This document shows, piece after piece, positions 51,913 to 61,021 of a stretch of 64,000 nt of DNA. Positions within the stretch are counted from its first letter, which is position 1. Every line of letters begins with the position of its first letter. The notes under the pieces were generated by a model that was not told the origin of the DNA, searched no databases, and worked only from the letters and a program-made list of their open reading frames with translations. Position numbers and translations under genes: made by a program. Source of the DNA: JAAYLC01 sp035654795 (GTDB taxonomy: Bacteria > Bacteroidota > Bacteroidia > Flavobacteriales > Flavobacteriaceae). The DNA lies in the NCBI GenBank assembly GCA_035654795.1, contig DASRWC010000077.1:52308-116307 (forward strand), written 5' to 3'.

Positions 51913-51947
51913 CAAAAAAAAACCGCAGGAGCGTTTCCCACGGTTTC
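51913..51947 (-). terminator. Terminator of the DUF6029 gene
   Basis: On the minus strand AAACCGTGGGA pairs with TCCTGCGGTTT (11 bp, two wobbles, loop AACGC), followed by nine T. Plus coordinates of the stem are 51920-51946. Confidence 0.8.
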
Positions 51948-51969
51948 TTATTCACAGTAAATGTCAAGA

Positions 51970-53616
51970 TTAAAAAGTTACGACCATATTTCCGGTGAAT
52001 CCGGTGCTTTTCGGTACCTCGCGACAAACACCTCCCACGCAGATCAAACCTCCGCGCTGGCGCCCATAATTTAAACCAATCCGGACGTGACCCTTGGAGT
52101 AACTGCCGCCGAAATTGTAATAGTGCAATTCCTTTTCTCCGCCATAATTCCATGCATCGGCCGCAAAGACCGAGAAATTTGGATTAAAGCTGTACTCGGC
52201 TACGCCCGCAGCCCAGTTCTTGTCATCTTGAGCGGTCCATAAGTGCTGCAATTCCATTGTTATAGATTTGCCACGGGAGAATCTTCGGGTTCCTTCAATC
52301 ACCGCTATCTGTGCCCGAATGTCGCCTTGAGCTCCAAGAATTCCTCCCTTTGAAACACTTTTGTCAATAATAACGTCTTGGAAAGAAACCACAGTACTCC
52401 ATTGCGCATTCCATCGATTCTTGACCTCGATATTCAAATCGCGGAAGTATCGGGGGCCTTTGCCAATAAACTTTACATCATAAGTTTGATCAGCCATATT
52501 ATAGGATGCATCTACACCTGCCCAATAGGAAAAATTTCCTGCTAGTTTTGTTCCAACTTTGCCTAAAGTCGATTCTCTGTCAAAAGAATAGTAGACATCA
52601 ACTTGTGTCCCGACTTCCCCGGCTCTTTTTTCATAAGTATCCAAGATCAATCTGGGTTGGGCGTTGTAAACGTAAATATTGGATAACAAATAATCATGTT
52701 GTTTGGTGATGGCCGGGACGTAGTTTATTAATTGTTCGTTATACTGATTGCCCTCAGCATATCTGTCGGCATAGAAGGAGAAATTCTCAAGACGTCTAAA
52801 GGTGGTGTTTATTCCCAATCCTTTTTCTGCATAGCCTAAATTTACAAGCAGTGCCGTGCCATCAAATTTTTGTGGAGAGGTAATGTAGCCATCAGCCACA
52901 ATCACGTCCGGACTCTTTGTTATGGCTTCTACGCCTCCGTAAATACTGTTGTAAACAAAATCAAGCCTTCCACCAAAGGCATTTACATTGGCCGGAATAC
53001 TGTCATGCCCTTCATTCGATTGATACCGGGAAACATAGCTGGCTCCCAATTTCAAATCGAGCGTTTCCATATCCAGTAATTCACTGATACTTAAATTGGC
53101 GTCGAGACCTTGTGTTACACCCTCGGAAACATCAAAACCAATCCGCGTTTGTCCATACACTCCTGTAAGATCAAAGGTGGTATTTGGAGCATATTTTACC
53201 CGCACACCTTTCATGGCATTGTTGATTCCCAGTTGCCTGTCTTCCCAGCTTCGGAAAATGAGACCACTTCCAAACTGTTCATAAAAATATCCGCCGGTTA
53301 CATCAAGAGTTTCAGTTTTATAATTGAGATAGTAGGTGCCTATCCCGTTTTGTCCATCCCATATAGGTGAATAGCCGGAGAGAGCCACCGGAAGGTAAGA
53401 CTCATACTGAAGACCTGCAGTAAAATGTCCCAAGCTGTAGTTTAGTTGTAAATAATTGTTGGATCGGAATTGCTCTGCCGGCGCCTCAAAATCAAATTTC
53501 TCATCAGGTAATAACCACTGTGAATTGGATTCGAGACCTCCAAAAAAATATCCGGTTTCTTGTGCAAAAGTCAAACCGCTCACAAGAATGAGTGCGCCAA
53601 AAAGTATTTTCTTCAT
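51970..53616 (-). CDS. DUF6029 family outer-membrane barrel-like protein
   Basis: 548 residues with a signal peptide (about 1-18, GALILVSGLTFAQ). The rest alternates aromatic and polar residues in short strands (for example FTAGLQYESYLPVALSGY and NYLQLNYSLG) as in an outer-membrane beta-barrel; the C-terminus ends MVVTF with a terminal aromatic. The family is Bacteroidota-specific and uncharacterised to my knowledge. It lies just downstream of the TlpA-like thioredoxin gene (24-bp gap, same strand), suggesting that the thioredoxin and barrel work together. A strong terminator follows. Confidence 0.87.
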   Translation of the reverse strand: MKKILFGALILVSGLTFAQETGYFFGGLESNSQWLLPDEKFDFEAPAEQFRSNNYLQLNYSLGHFTAGLQYESYLPVALSGYSPIWDGQNGIGTYYLNYKTETLDVTGGYFYEQFGSGLIFRSWEDRQLGINNAMKGVRVKYAPNTTFDLTGVYGQTRIGFDVSEGVTQGLDANLSISELLDMETLDLKLGASYVSRYQSNEGHDSIPANVNAFGGRLDFVYNSIYGGVEAITKSPDVIVADGYITSPQKFDGTALLVNLGYAEKGLGINTTFRRLENFSFYADRYAEGNQYNEQLINYVPAITKQHDYLLSNIYVYNAQPRLILDTYEKRAGEVGTQVDVYYSFDRESTLGKVGTKLAGNFSYWAGVDASYNMADQTYDVKFIGKGPRYFRDLNIEVKNRWNAQWSTVVSFQDVIIDKSVSKGGILGAQGDIRAQIAVIEGTRRFSRGKSITMELQHLWTAQDDKNWAAGVAEYSFNPNFSVFAADAWNYGGEKELHYYNFGGSYSKGHVRIGLNYGRQRGGLICVGGVCREVPKSTGFTGNMVVTF

Positions 53617-53640
53617 GAAATAAAAATTGAAAGATGCTGA

Positions 53641-54123
53641 TTACTTAGAGAATTCTTTGATTTTCTCATAAAGTGCAAACTCAGCTCCCGGACTATAGCC
53701 GGAATGACGGTACACAATTTTGTTATCCTTTACTAAAAGAGTCATGGGGACGGTAGCAGCGCCAATGGCACGTTGAAAATCGTTGTTTGTGTCTAACAGA
53801 ATTGTATAATCCCATCCTTTTCCGTTTATCAAAGGTTTCACCCTTTTTACCGTGCGTGCATCATCAACAGAAACGGCATAAAGTTTAACATTTGTTTCTT
53901 CCTGCCACTCAGGATATACTTCATTGATAGCATCAAGTTCTTTCAAACATGGAACGCACCAAGTAGCCCATAGAGATATGATAGTTACGGCATCTCCATT
54001 GCTCATCTCCTGAGCATTGAAAATTTTTCCGTCCATGGTTTTTAAATCGATTCGTGGAATTTCGCTTTGTCCCATCGACAGAAAGGACCAGGATAAAAAG
54101 AAAATTAGTGAAAGTTTTTTCAT
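53641..54123 (-). CDS. TlpA/ResA-like periplasmic thioredoxin
   Basis: A periplasmic thiol-disulfide oxidoreductase of 160 residues. The signal peptide is at about 1-19 (FFLSWSFLSMGQS). The active site is WATWCVPC (Cys56, Cys59), and the cis-proline loop is TVPMTLLV. The WCVPC motif and the AlkC/TlpA-like GKGWDYTILLD segment fit reductive periplasmic thioredoxins. It is first in a two-gene unit with DUF6029 and divergent from the Omp28 lipoprotein; its substrate may be one of these. Confidence 0.92.
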   Translation of the reverse strand: MKKLSLIFFLSWSFLSMGQSEIPRIDLKTMDGKIFNAQEMSNGDAVTIISLWATWCVPCLKELDAINEVYPEWQEETNVKLYAVSVDDARTVKRVKPLINGKGWDYTILLDTNNDFQRAIGAATVPMTLLVKDNKIVYRHSGYSPGAEFALYEKIKEFSK

Positions 54124-54255
54124 AGGGAATAAAATTGTTTGGTAGCAATATTAAGATTTTTTTAAAACTTTGTCCACGCAGAAAGATAAAAAAAGGTTGA
54201 TGCTTCTTCAAAGAATGATTTTTTATATTAGCACTTCCATTCCAAAACTCAACTT

Positions 54256-55548
54256 ATGAAATTTAATAAAAAGCTTATTTTTCTTCTTTTAACTGTGGTA
54301 GCCTTGTCCTGCAGCAGAAAGGAAGACCCCATTGTGACCTCGGATTCTTTTTCGATACTTTTAAAAAGTGATGCAGGTACAGATGAGGTACTTGTAGTGG
54401 GTCTGAATACTGCAGTTGTGTTTACCGTTGAAGGGTCTGATGGGCAAAATTATACGAATGAGGCACAAATTTTTGTGGATAATAATCTGATAGAAGGAAA
54501 TACCTACATCTTTGAAAATGTAGGACAATTCACAGCCAAAGCCGTTTATAACGGAAAAACAAGTAATGAACTTTCTTTTGAAGTACTTGAACCAACTGCA
54601 CGGGTTTTAACTATTGATGTTCCAAAAGCCCTGAGAAATCAAACGGTTACTTTCGGCCTCAAAAATGACAGGGGAGAAGATACAGCCGATGAAGCTACTT
54701 TCTATGTAAATGGCAACGCCATTTCGGGAAAAACCTTTTCGTCACCTACGCCAAATGCATTTGAAGTATATGCAACTTATGTTGTGAATGATGAAACCTA
54801 TACTACCGAACCCTTGCCCTTCGAGGTTTTTATTCCGAAAAGAAAAGTGGTTGTTGAAGATTATACCGGAACCTGGTGTGGATTTTGTCCTGCCGTAGCC
54901 TTAGCGGTAGAGGAGTTGAGAGCGGTTACAAATGACGTTGCAATCGTAGCGATTCACAAATCTTCATCATCCATTCCTGATCCTCTTAATTTTCCGCGCA
55001 TTGCAGATTTACAAGCTATGTTTAACGTGGATAACGGCTTTCCAAAAGCACAAATTAATCGTACCTCTCCTTGGCCTAAACCATACGATTTAAATTTGGT
55101 GACAACCATGGCAGGAAAAAATACGGATGTTTCCATTGCCGTTAGTTCCAGATTAAACGGAAATGATTTAACAGTAAAAGTGGATGTGGTCTATGAGAAT
55201 GGCTCTGTTTCAGGAGATAAAGTTGTAGTTTATTTATTAGAAAACGGTGTGGTTTCTCCTCAAGCCAATTATTATAATGAAACTCCCGGACATCCTTATC
55301 AGGGTCTCGGAAATCCGATTCCGAACTACGTACACAACGATGGGTTGAGAAATGCACTGTCTGATTTATTTGGCGATCCCATCCGACAGATGCCGGCATT
55401 TGATGTTTTTTCGAAATCTTATGATTTTACAATACCTACTAATTATGTAGGAGAGAACTTAAGTTTTGTAGTTATGGTGGTAGACGCCGATAACAATGCA
55501 AAAAATGCTCAGTTTGCTAAGATAAATGAACGAAAAGCGTTCGAATAA
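54256..55548 (+). CDS. Omp28-domain lipoprotein with WCGFC motif
   Basis: 430 residues. The lipoprotein signal is LLLTVVALSC (Cys19). Two Ig-like domains lie at about 30-195, followed by an Omp28/thioredoxin-fold domain beginning VVVEDYTGTWCGFCPAV, with Cys208 and Cys211. A final beta-rich segment occupies about 285-430. The fold and CxxC suggest a cell-surface or periplasmic redox or chaperone role. Related Omp28 proteins in this phylum are often outer-membrane lipoproteins. It is divergent from the TlpA gene, and a TATATTAG near-match promoter element lies at 54224. Confidence 0.9.
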   Translation: MKFNKKLIFLLLTVVALSCSRKEDPIVTSDSFSILLKSDAGTDEVLVVGLNTAVVFTVEGSDGQNYTNEAQIFVDNNLIEGNTYIFENVGQFTAKAVYNGKTSNELSFEVLEPTARVLTIDVPKALRNQTVTFGLKNDRGEDTADEATFYVNGNAISGKTFSSPTPNAFEVYATYVVNDETYTTEPLPFEVFIPKRKVVVEDYTGTWCGFCPAVALAVEELRAVTNDVAIVAIHKSSSSIPDPLNFPRIADLQAMFNVDNGFPKAQINRTSPWPKPYDLNLVTTMAGKNTDVSIAVSSRLNGNDLTVKVDVVYENGSVSGDKVVVYLLENGVVSPQANYYNETPGHPYQGLGNPIPNYVHNDGLRNALSDLFGDPIRQMPAFDVFSKSYDFTIPTNYVGENLSFVVMVVDADNNAKNAQFAKINERKAFE

Positions 55549-55661
55549 CTATGGCTAGCAAGGTTTAATCCAATATTGGCTATCGGTTTTCAGAAGTAGA
55601 AAACCTCTAGTAGAGTTGGCAACTCTTCCGTTGTCTAATTTCTAGGATCTTAAGTCAAAAT

Positions 55662-55702
55662 AAAAAGCCCATCCTCAATATCCGAAGATGGGCTTTTCTT
55701 TT
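55662..55702. terminator. Bidirectional terminator between Omp28 lipoprotein and pruA
   Basis: AAAAGCCCATC (55663-55673) is perfectly complementary to GATGGGCTTTT (55687-55697), with T-rich flanks on both strands. Confidence 0.8.
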
Positions 55703-55710
55703 TATTCTTT

Positions 55711-57339
55711 TTATCCTAGGAAAGGATATCTATAATCTATGGGAGAAACAAAGGTTTCCTTAATTAGCCGAGGGGATACCCATCGGTAGAGGTTCATTTT
55801 GCTTCCGGCTTTATCATTGGTTCCGCTGGCTCTGGCTCCTCCAAAAGGTTGCTGCCCCACAACGGCTCCGGTAGGTTTATCGTTAATATAGAAGTTTCCG
55901 GCGGCATTTTCAAGCGCCACTACTGCTTCTTCCAGAGCATACCTATCTTCACTGAAAACAGCCCCGGTTAGAGCATATTCGCTGGTGGTATCTACAAGCT
56001 CCAGAATGTCAGCCCAATCTTCATCATCCTTATATACATAAATGGTCAAGACAGGTCCAAACAATTCAGTGCACATAGTCACGTATTTTGGATCTTCTGT
56101 TAGAATAACCGTAGGCTCTATAAAATATCCTTCACTCTTGTCATAATTCCCTCCGGCTATAACTTGTACTTTATCATCTTTCTTGGCTGCGTCGATATAA
56201 CCGGCTAGTTTGTCAAAAGATTTCTCGTCAATCACGGCATTAATAAAATTCCCCATATCTTCGGGCGATCCCATTTTGAAAGATTTTAAATCTGCCAAAA
56301 GATATTCTTTCACTTTCTCCCAAATACTTTCAGGAATGTAACTTCGGCTTGCAGCACTACATTTTTGTCCTTGATATTCAAAGGCTCCTCGAGACAAGGC
56401 AGTGGCTACTTGTTTCGGATTTGCAGACTTGTGTGCCAAAACAAAATCCTTTCCTCCGGTCTCGCCTACAATTCTTGGATAACTTTTGTAGGTTTGAATA
56501 TGATCTCCAATCTTTTTCCAGATCCCTTGGAAAACGCCGGTAGATCCTGTAAAGTGAACTCCGGCAAAATCAGAATGAGCCATCAACGTATCTGAAATCA
56601 TAACAGCATCCCCCATAACCATATTTATTACGCCTCCGGGAACGCCGGCCTCACGGAAAACATCCATAATTACTTTAGCAGAGTATACCTGAGTGTGACT
56701 AGGTTTCCAAACCACTACATTACCCATAAGAGCAGCACTGGCAGGAAGATTCCCCGAAATAGCAGTAAAATTAAATGGAGTAATGGCATATACAAAACCT
56801 TCAAGCGGACGGTATTCAACCCGGTTCCAAGCATCGGAGGTAGATTCCGGCTGTTCTGCATAAATCTCTGTCATGTATTGAACGTTGAAGCGCAGGAAGT
56901 CGATTAATTCACAAGCAGAATCGATTTCAGCCTGATGAATGTTTTTGGACTGGCCCAGCATGGTTGCCGCGTTCATCCGAGCTCTGTACGGCCCGGCAAT
57001 AAGCTCTGCAGCACGTAGAAAAATGGCCGCACGCTGTTGCCAAGGCATAGCAGCCCATTTTTTTCTCGCTTCAAGTGCACCTTCAATAGCCTGAATTATA
57101 TGTTCTTTCGTGGCACGGTGATAGGTTCCTAAAACGTGTTTGTGATCATGCGGAGGTGACATGGTGGCTGTGTCACCGGTTTTTATTTCTTCACCGTTTA
57201 TATATAAAGGCACTTCTATGGTCTCAGCATACATTCTCCTATAAGTTTCTTGTACCTCTTTCCGCTCGGGAGAACCGGGTGCATAGGTTTTTACCGGCTC
57301 ATTAACGGCGATAGGGACTTCAAAAAATCCTTTTCCCAT
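55711..57339 (-). CDS. pruA: L-glutamate gamma-semialdehyde dehydrogenase
   Basis: Oxidises pyrroline-5-carboxylate/glutamate semialdehyde to glutamate in proline catabolism. It has 542 residues, the length of the stand-alone eukaryote-like group rather than PutA. The nucleophile is Cys327 in GQKCSAASR and the general base Glu293 in GETGGKDF. The NAD-binding block is WKPSHTQVYSAKVI. Proline dehydrogenase is not adjacent, so the first step must be elsewhere. A TAACTTTG element is 30 bp upstream. It sits divergent from the NRDE gene. Confidence 0.96.
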   Translation of the reverse strand: MGKGFFEVPIAVNEPVKTYAPGSPERKEVQETYRRMYAETIEVPLYINGEEIKTGDTATMSPPHDHKHVLGTYHRATKEHIIQAIEGALEARKKWAAMPWQQRAAIFLRAAELIAGPYRARMNAATMLGQSKNIHQAEIDSACELIDFLRFNVQYMTEIYAEQPESTSDAWNRVEYRPLEGFVYAITPFNFTAISGNLPASAALMGNVVVWKPSHTQVYSAKVIMDVFREAGVPGGVINMVMGDAVMISDTLMAHSDFAGVHFTGSTGVFQGIWKKIGDHIQTYKSYPRIVGETGGKDFVLAHKSANPKQVATALSRGAFEYQGQKCSAASRSYIPESIWEKVKEYLLADLKSFKMGSPEDMGNFINAVIDEKSFDKLAGYIDAAKKDDKVQVIAGGNYDKSEGYFIEPTVILTEDPKYVTMCTELFGPVLTIYVYKDDEDWADILELVDTTSEYALTGAVFSEDRYALEEAVVALENAAGNFYINDKPTGAVVGQQPFGGARASGTNDKAGSKMNLYRWVSPRLIKETFVSPIDYRYPFLG

Positions 57340-57369
57340 AATAATTTGATTTAATGTTTATAAAGGTTG

Positions 57370-57377
57370 CAAAGTTA
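57370..57377 (-). promoter_or_regulatory. -7 element (TAACTTTG) upstream of pruA
   Basis: Exact TAnnTTTG on the minus strand, 30 bp before the pruA start codon. Confidence 0.4.
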
Positions 57378-57509
57378 CGAAATCTGATGTCCTTTTCCTT
57401 CCGTTTAATGAAGATTATGTAAGGTATATACCTAAAGAAAATCCCAATTTCGCAAATGGTAATAAGGATAAATGGTCATTCGCCGAAATAGGAAACTACA
57501 AGAAATCTA

Positions 57510-57517
57510 TACCTTTG
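57510..57517 (+). promoter_or_regulatory. -7 element (TACCTTTG) upstream of the NRDE gene
   Basis: Exact TAnnTTTG, 27 bp before ATG 57545. The TTG at 57536 would leave an unusually short leader. Confidence 0.4.
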
Positions 57518-57544
57518 TAGACATGGCATTTAAACTTGTTCTAT

Positions 57545-58249
57545 ATGTGTACAGTTTCTTTCCTTCCGAAAAACAAATCCGATTTTCTGTTGACTTCAAA
57601 TCGTGACGAAGCTCCCGGAAGGGCTACACGTGCTCCTCAAATATATGTAGAAGAGGGCATCCAATTACTCTTTCCTAAGGATGAGGTAGCCGGAGGAACA
57701 TGGATTGGAACAAGTGATAAAAAAAGAGCAATATCTCTGATGAATGGCGGATTTGTTCCACATGAGCGTAAACCTTACTATGGACGAAGTCGGGGATTAA
57801 TCCTAAAAGATTTGTTGATGGTGCCAAACGTGAAAAAATATTTAGAAGATTATGATTTTTCGGAAATTGAACCCTTTACAGTAGTTTTTGTCTCTTGGCA
57901 AGATCAATTGGAACTGTGGGAAATAGTATGGGACGGAAAAACGCTGCACCGGCTTCAAAAAGAATGGAAACCTCACATATGGTCGTCATCGCCTTTGTAT
58001 TCAAAAGAATACAAAAACCTGCGTGAAGAATGGTTTGCAGAGTTGTTGACAAAACGCACAGATGCAGAGGATGTTCTGGAATTTCATAACTCAGCCGGCA
58101 ACGGAAATAAAGAATATGGACTGATAATGGACAGAGGTTTTGTACGTACGAAAAGCATAACACAAATCGTGAAAGTAGGGGCTGAGCTTTCTATGTATTA
58201 CCATGATCTTCAATCAGGAGAAACTTCTATAACTGCATTGAATGTTTAA
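57545..58249 (+). CDS. NRDE (TANGO2-like) family protein
   Basis: 234 residues. The start is ATG 57545, giving the family-standard MCTVSFLP. The Cys at position 2 resembles an Ntn-type N-terminal nucleophile exposed after Met removal. The NRDE signature follows in LLTSNRDEAPGRAT. Family members are linked to Golgi organisation and heme handling in eukaryotes; a bacterial role is not settled. It is convergent with apaG, overlapping by 4 bp. Extending the frame to the TTG at 57536 would hide Cys2 and is rejected. Confidence 0.88.
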   Translation: MCTVSFLPKNKSDFLLTSNRDEAPGRATRAPQIYVEEGIQLLFPKDEVAGGTWIGTSDKKRAISLMNGGFVPHERKPYYGRSRGLILKDLLMVPNVKKYLEDYDFSEIEPFTVVFVSWQDQLELWEIVWDGKTLHRLQKEWKPHIWSSSPLYSKEYKNLREEWFAELLTKRTDAEDVLEFHNSAGNGNKEYGLIMDRGFVRTKSITQIVKVGAELSMYYHDLQSGETSITALNV

Positions 58250-58632
58250 TTCAACATATACCCCGCGATCAACTGAAATTTAGGGATAGGAATGGTAAAA
58301 AGAGTTTCTGTTTCCATATCTGTCATGGTGTAATACCCTTCCATACTTCCTGTTGTAGATTTTAAAATACATCCGCTGGTGTAAGCGTAAACTTCTCCCG
58401 GTTGAATTATTGGCTGTCGGCCAACAACGCCTTCACCCTGAACATAAATTGAATGGTTGAGAGAATCTTTGATTTCCCAATAGCGCGATAACAACTGAAT
58501 GGCTTGGTTACTGCGGTTTTCAATTTGAATTCTATAGGAAAAAACATATTGCATCTGTCTCCCCTTCAAAAAGTTTCCTTTGAAATGAGAGGTAACTGAA
58601 ATTTTTATTCCTCTTGTAATCTGATAAATCAT
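58246..58632 (-). CDS. apaG: ApaG family protein
   Basis: A small fibronectin type III-like beta-sandwich protein of 128 residues, historically linked to Co2+/Mg2+ sensitivity. The conserved C-terminal block reads SGCILKSTTGSMEGYYTM, and the middle SRYWEIKDS and QGEGVVGRQP are typical. It has no catalytic site. It overlaps the NRDE gene by 4 bp (convergent) and lies 11 bp downstream of the DUF3667 gene on the same strand, so the two are likely co-transcribed. Confidence 0.94.
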   Translation of the reverse strand: MIYQITRGIKISVTSHFKGNFLKGRQMQYVFSYRIQIENRSNQAIQLLSRYWEIKDSLNHSIYVQGEGVVGRQPIIQPGEVYAYTSGCILKSTTGSMEGYYTMTDMETETLFTIPIPKFQLIAGYMLN

Positions 58633-58643
58633 GTTTTAAAACT

Positions 58644-59705
58644 TCAATATACAGCCAAACTCCCGGCAACAAAAATCAATATAGCAATAAGAAAACTAAT
58701 ATTAAAAACGAGGCTTAATAAAATTGTATTAAAAAAGGTGCGCCAGCCACTCTCGCCATAAAAACGACGAAGAGCCAGGAAGAAATAGACAGATAAAATG
58801 CCAAACATTAAAAGAGAAGCAATAGAAGAGCCAAACCAGAGCAAATTGGGAATGAGAAATAACATGTTTATCAAAAAGAAGAAGCTGAAAATGTGGAATA
58901 AAAAGATAAGGTGGTCCATGTATTTTACCTCCTTCTTCCGATAAATGAATAAAAGTACCAAGGCAAAAACAGGAGCGAAAAAAAAGAGTAAAAACGGAAA
59001 TTTCGCTCTGAAATAGGACATAAATTCTTCTGTGTTTTCTCTGATTTTCTTTATTGCACCCATTCGAGAATACGTCCACAAATTGCTTTGCGTGGGGGCA
59101 TGATTCATTTTTGCTATGGCTGTTTTTGCGTTTTCTTGTGGATGGTTGTAGAGATAATCCAGATAAATCGCCGATCTTTTTAAGAACCGCTCCATGAAAG
59201 GGAATTCCTGAAGAGCAGATTCTGAAAAATATTGCTCCATCCCCAATTGTTTTGCTTTTAGAGTGTCACCTCTTTCTTCTAAGATAAAAGTAGGAGGAGT
59301 TTTCGCTTTAGAATTGTCATAAGCAGCAAATTGAACTTGAAAATCTGCTTGCTCAAAAAACAGCTCGCTCAAAACACTGTTAAGCAAGAAGTAAATAATA
59401 GAAACACTTAGAAAAAAACGAAAAGGATTGGCGTATTTCAACCGTTGACCTCGAGAGTAATTCAAAGTCATTAATCCGGGTCTAAAAATATCACGCAAGG
59501 TGTATCGTAAACGGGAATCGTAAACAAGAATGCTGCTAAGGAATTCAGAAAAATAATCGCCGGCAGTTAGTTTTTTTGTGCTGTTGGCTTGAGAACAATA
59601 GGGGCAATAACGATCGCTGCGATCCAAAGGATGTCCGCAGTTCAAACATTCCGTACCTCGGTATTCCAAGGATTTCCATTTAGACACTTGTCTCTTAGAT
59701 TTCAT
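58644..59705 (-). CDS. DUF3667 zinc-ribbon membrane protein
   Basis: 353 residues from ATG 59705; the longer frame starts at a TTG and is rejected. The N-terminus carries a zinc ribbon, CLNCGHPLDRSDRYCPYC (two CxxC knuckles). The DUF3667 signature RDIFRPGLMTLNYSRGQRLK follows, then one helix near 110 (FFLSVSIIYFLL), a charged middle and four helices in the last third. It is widespread in Bacteroidota with no known function. The orientation and 11-bp gap suggest an operon with apaG. Confidence 0.85.
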   Translation of the reverse strand: MKSKRQVSKWKSLEYRGTECLNCGHPLDRSDRYCPYCSQANSTKKLTAGDYFSEFLSSILVYDSRLRYTLRDIFRPGLMTLNYSRGQRLKYANPFRFFLSVSIIYFLLNSVLSELFFEQADFQVQFAAYDNSKAKTPPTFILEERGDTLKAKQLGMEQYFSESALQEFPFMERFLKRSAIYLDYLYNHPQENAKTAIAKMNHAPTQSNLWTYSRMGAIKKIRENTEEFMSYFRAKFPFLLFFFAPVFALVLLFIYRKKEVKYMDHLIFLFHIFSFFFLINMLFLIPNLLWFGSSIASLLMFGILSVYFFLALRRFYGESGWRTFFNTILLSLVFNISFLIAILIFVAGSLAVY

Positions 59706-59918
59706 TACGCTAAGGTAGGCAAAGGATGGAAATTCCTGAAGAGCCAAGAGTTACAACACTTATTTTTTTTATTCAAATGACTTCAACGTAAAGAAATGAG
59801 AGAAAACGCCAAAAATAATCAGATAATCTTCTCTCTACCGGAATGGCGCCACTTTGGGAAAAGAAGTATTTTCCGGTTTAGCCGGAGATCCTTTTGAGAC
59901 TATTCAATGCTTATCTCT

Positions 59919-59926
59919 TACTTTTG
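59919..59926 (+). promoter_or_regulatory. -7 element (TACTTTTG) upstream of the 329-aa unknown
   Basis: Exact TAnnTTTG, 12 bp before the ATG at 59939. A TTTG at 59893-59896 is 22 bases upstream, near the expected 19. The rest of 59706-59918 shows no supported gene. Confidence 0.4.
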
Positions 59927-59938
59927 CTGCAAACTTGA

Positions 59939-60928
59939 ATGAACATGAATTTCTCTTTATATAATCCTTTCGAAGATTTAATTTTTGACGATCATTTTTG
60001 TTTCCTTTCCGGAGCACTTACAACGGAAACCATCAGTGTCTTCCCGGAATGGATACTGGATCGTTTTCAATTTGGTGAAGAACGAATTGAAGTTATCGAC
60101 AAAATGAAATCCTTTCGCTTTGCCGATTTGAGAATGCCTGCTGCTCCTCACGTCATTGATGCGCTTAATAAACTGGATGCCACTTTTAAAAAAGCATTTG
60201 ATGAAGGTTTTGAATCTATGGCGGCTCTGGATGAGAAAATCATTTTTCTATGGACAGGCAGAATTGTATATGGCCTTATATATCTTGAACTGACCTATGA
60301 ACGAAGTAGACTGATCAAAGAAGGAAAAGATTTCAGTCTGTCACCCTACCTTAAAAGAAGATTCTCCATGTTTCATCTTATGTTGCAATCTCTCATTGCG
60401 CCTGTTGAATTCAAAGGAAGAAAACCGTGGAGCATAACGGTTTTCCCACTGAAATATTCTGCAGATATTTTTACATATAGAGATGATACCGTCAATTTGT
60501 TATTCCAGATGGGCGTGAACGGATTTGGTATGGTGGTTTGCTTCCAAGACAACGGAATGTTAAAAGAAAGAATGCAAGCTATTCTTGAAAAAATGAAAGG
60601 CCATGTATTGCATCCGCTTCAATTTGAAGAACTTTATGCTCATTTTCATTACCTGGATTATATCCTCCAGCAAAAACCGGAATATCAATTTGAGGAGAAG
60701 GAAGACGCTTTAATTATTGAAGCGCTCCCAATGGAGCCAAAAGACGGAAGACCGATTTTTGGATTTTGGGATGATAATATCTTTGCCCAACTTCTCGCCA
60801 ATTATTGGAGTGTATATGGCATTGAAAGAGAAGATATTCTACAGTTCCAGAAACCAAGACTGAGCTATTTGGAGAATGCCTACACCAAAGAATTCATACT
60901 TCCGGAATCCATTGAATTACCATTTTAA
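59939..60928 (+). CDS. Cytoplasmic protein of unknown function (329 aa)
   Basis: No family recognised with confidence. It has no signal peptide or membrane helix. The product opens with MNMNFSLYNPFEDLIFDDHF and is rich in aromatic and acidic residues. The C-terminal region (GRPIFGFWDDNIFAQLLANY) may hold a conserved core. Codon use is like its neighbours. It starts 12 bp after an exact promoter element. It may be an independent gene; the mechanosensitive channel 93 bp downstream is probably separate. Confidence 0.75.
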   Translation: MNMNFSLYNPFEDLIFDDHFCFLSGALTTETISVFPEWILDRFQFGEERIEVIDKMKSFRFADLRMPAAPHVIDALNKLDATFKKAFDEGFESMAALDEKIIFLWTGRIVYGLIYLELTYERSRLIKEGKDFSLSPYLKRRFSMFHLMLQSLIAPVEFKGRKPWSITVFPLKYSADIFTYRDDTVNLLFQMGVNGFGMVVCFQDNGMLKERMQAILEKMKGHVLHPLQFEELYAHFHYLDYILQQKPEYQFEEKEDALIIEALPMEPKDGRPIFGFWDDNIFAQLLANYWSVYGIEREDILQFQKPRLSYLENAYTKEFILPESIELPF

Positions 60929-61021
60929 ACAACCAACCTTGGTTGAAGAATTATAAAATTTGAGTTTTTCTTTTTCAGGATCAAGCTATATCTTTATTTT
61001 TTAAAGAAACTTTACCGGCAA

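Noticed and set aside
51887..52153. Minus frame of 88 codons at the end of the DUF6029 gene
   Set aside because: Arg/Trp-rich out-of-frame shadow crossing the terminator hairpin.
55612..55626. Fifteen-base palindrome AGAGTTG-G-CAACTCT
   Set aside because: Single copy, no T-run, no second site; likely chance or a weak hairpin beside the real terminator.
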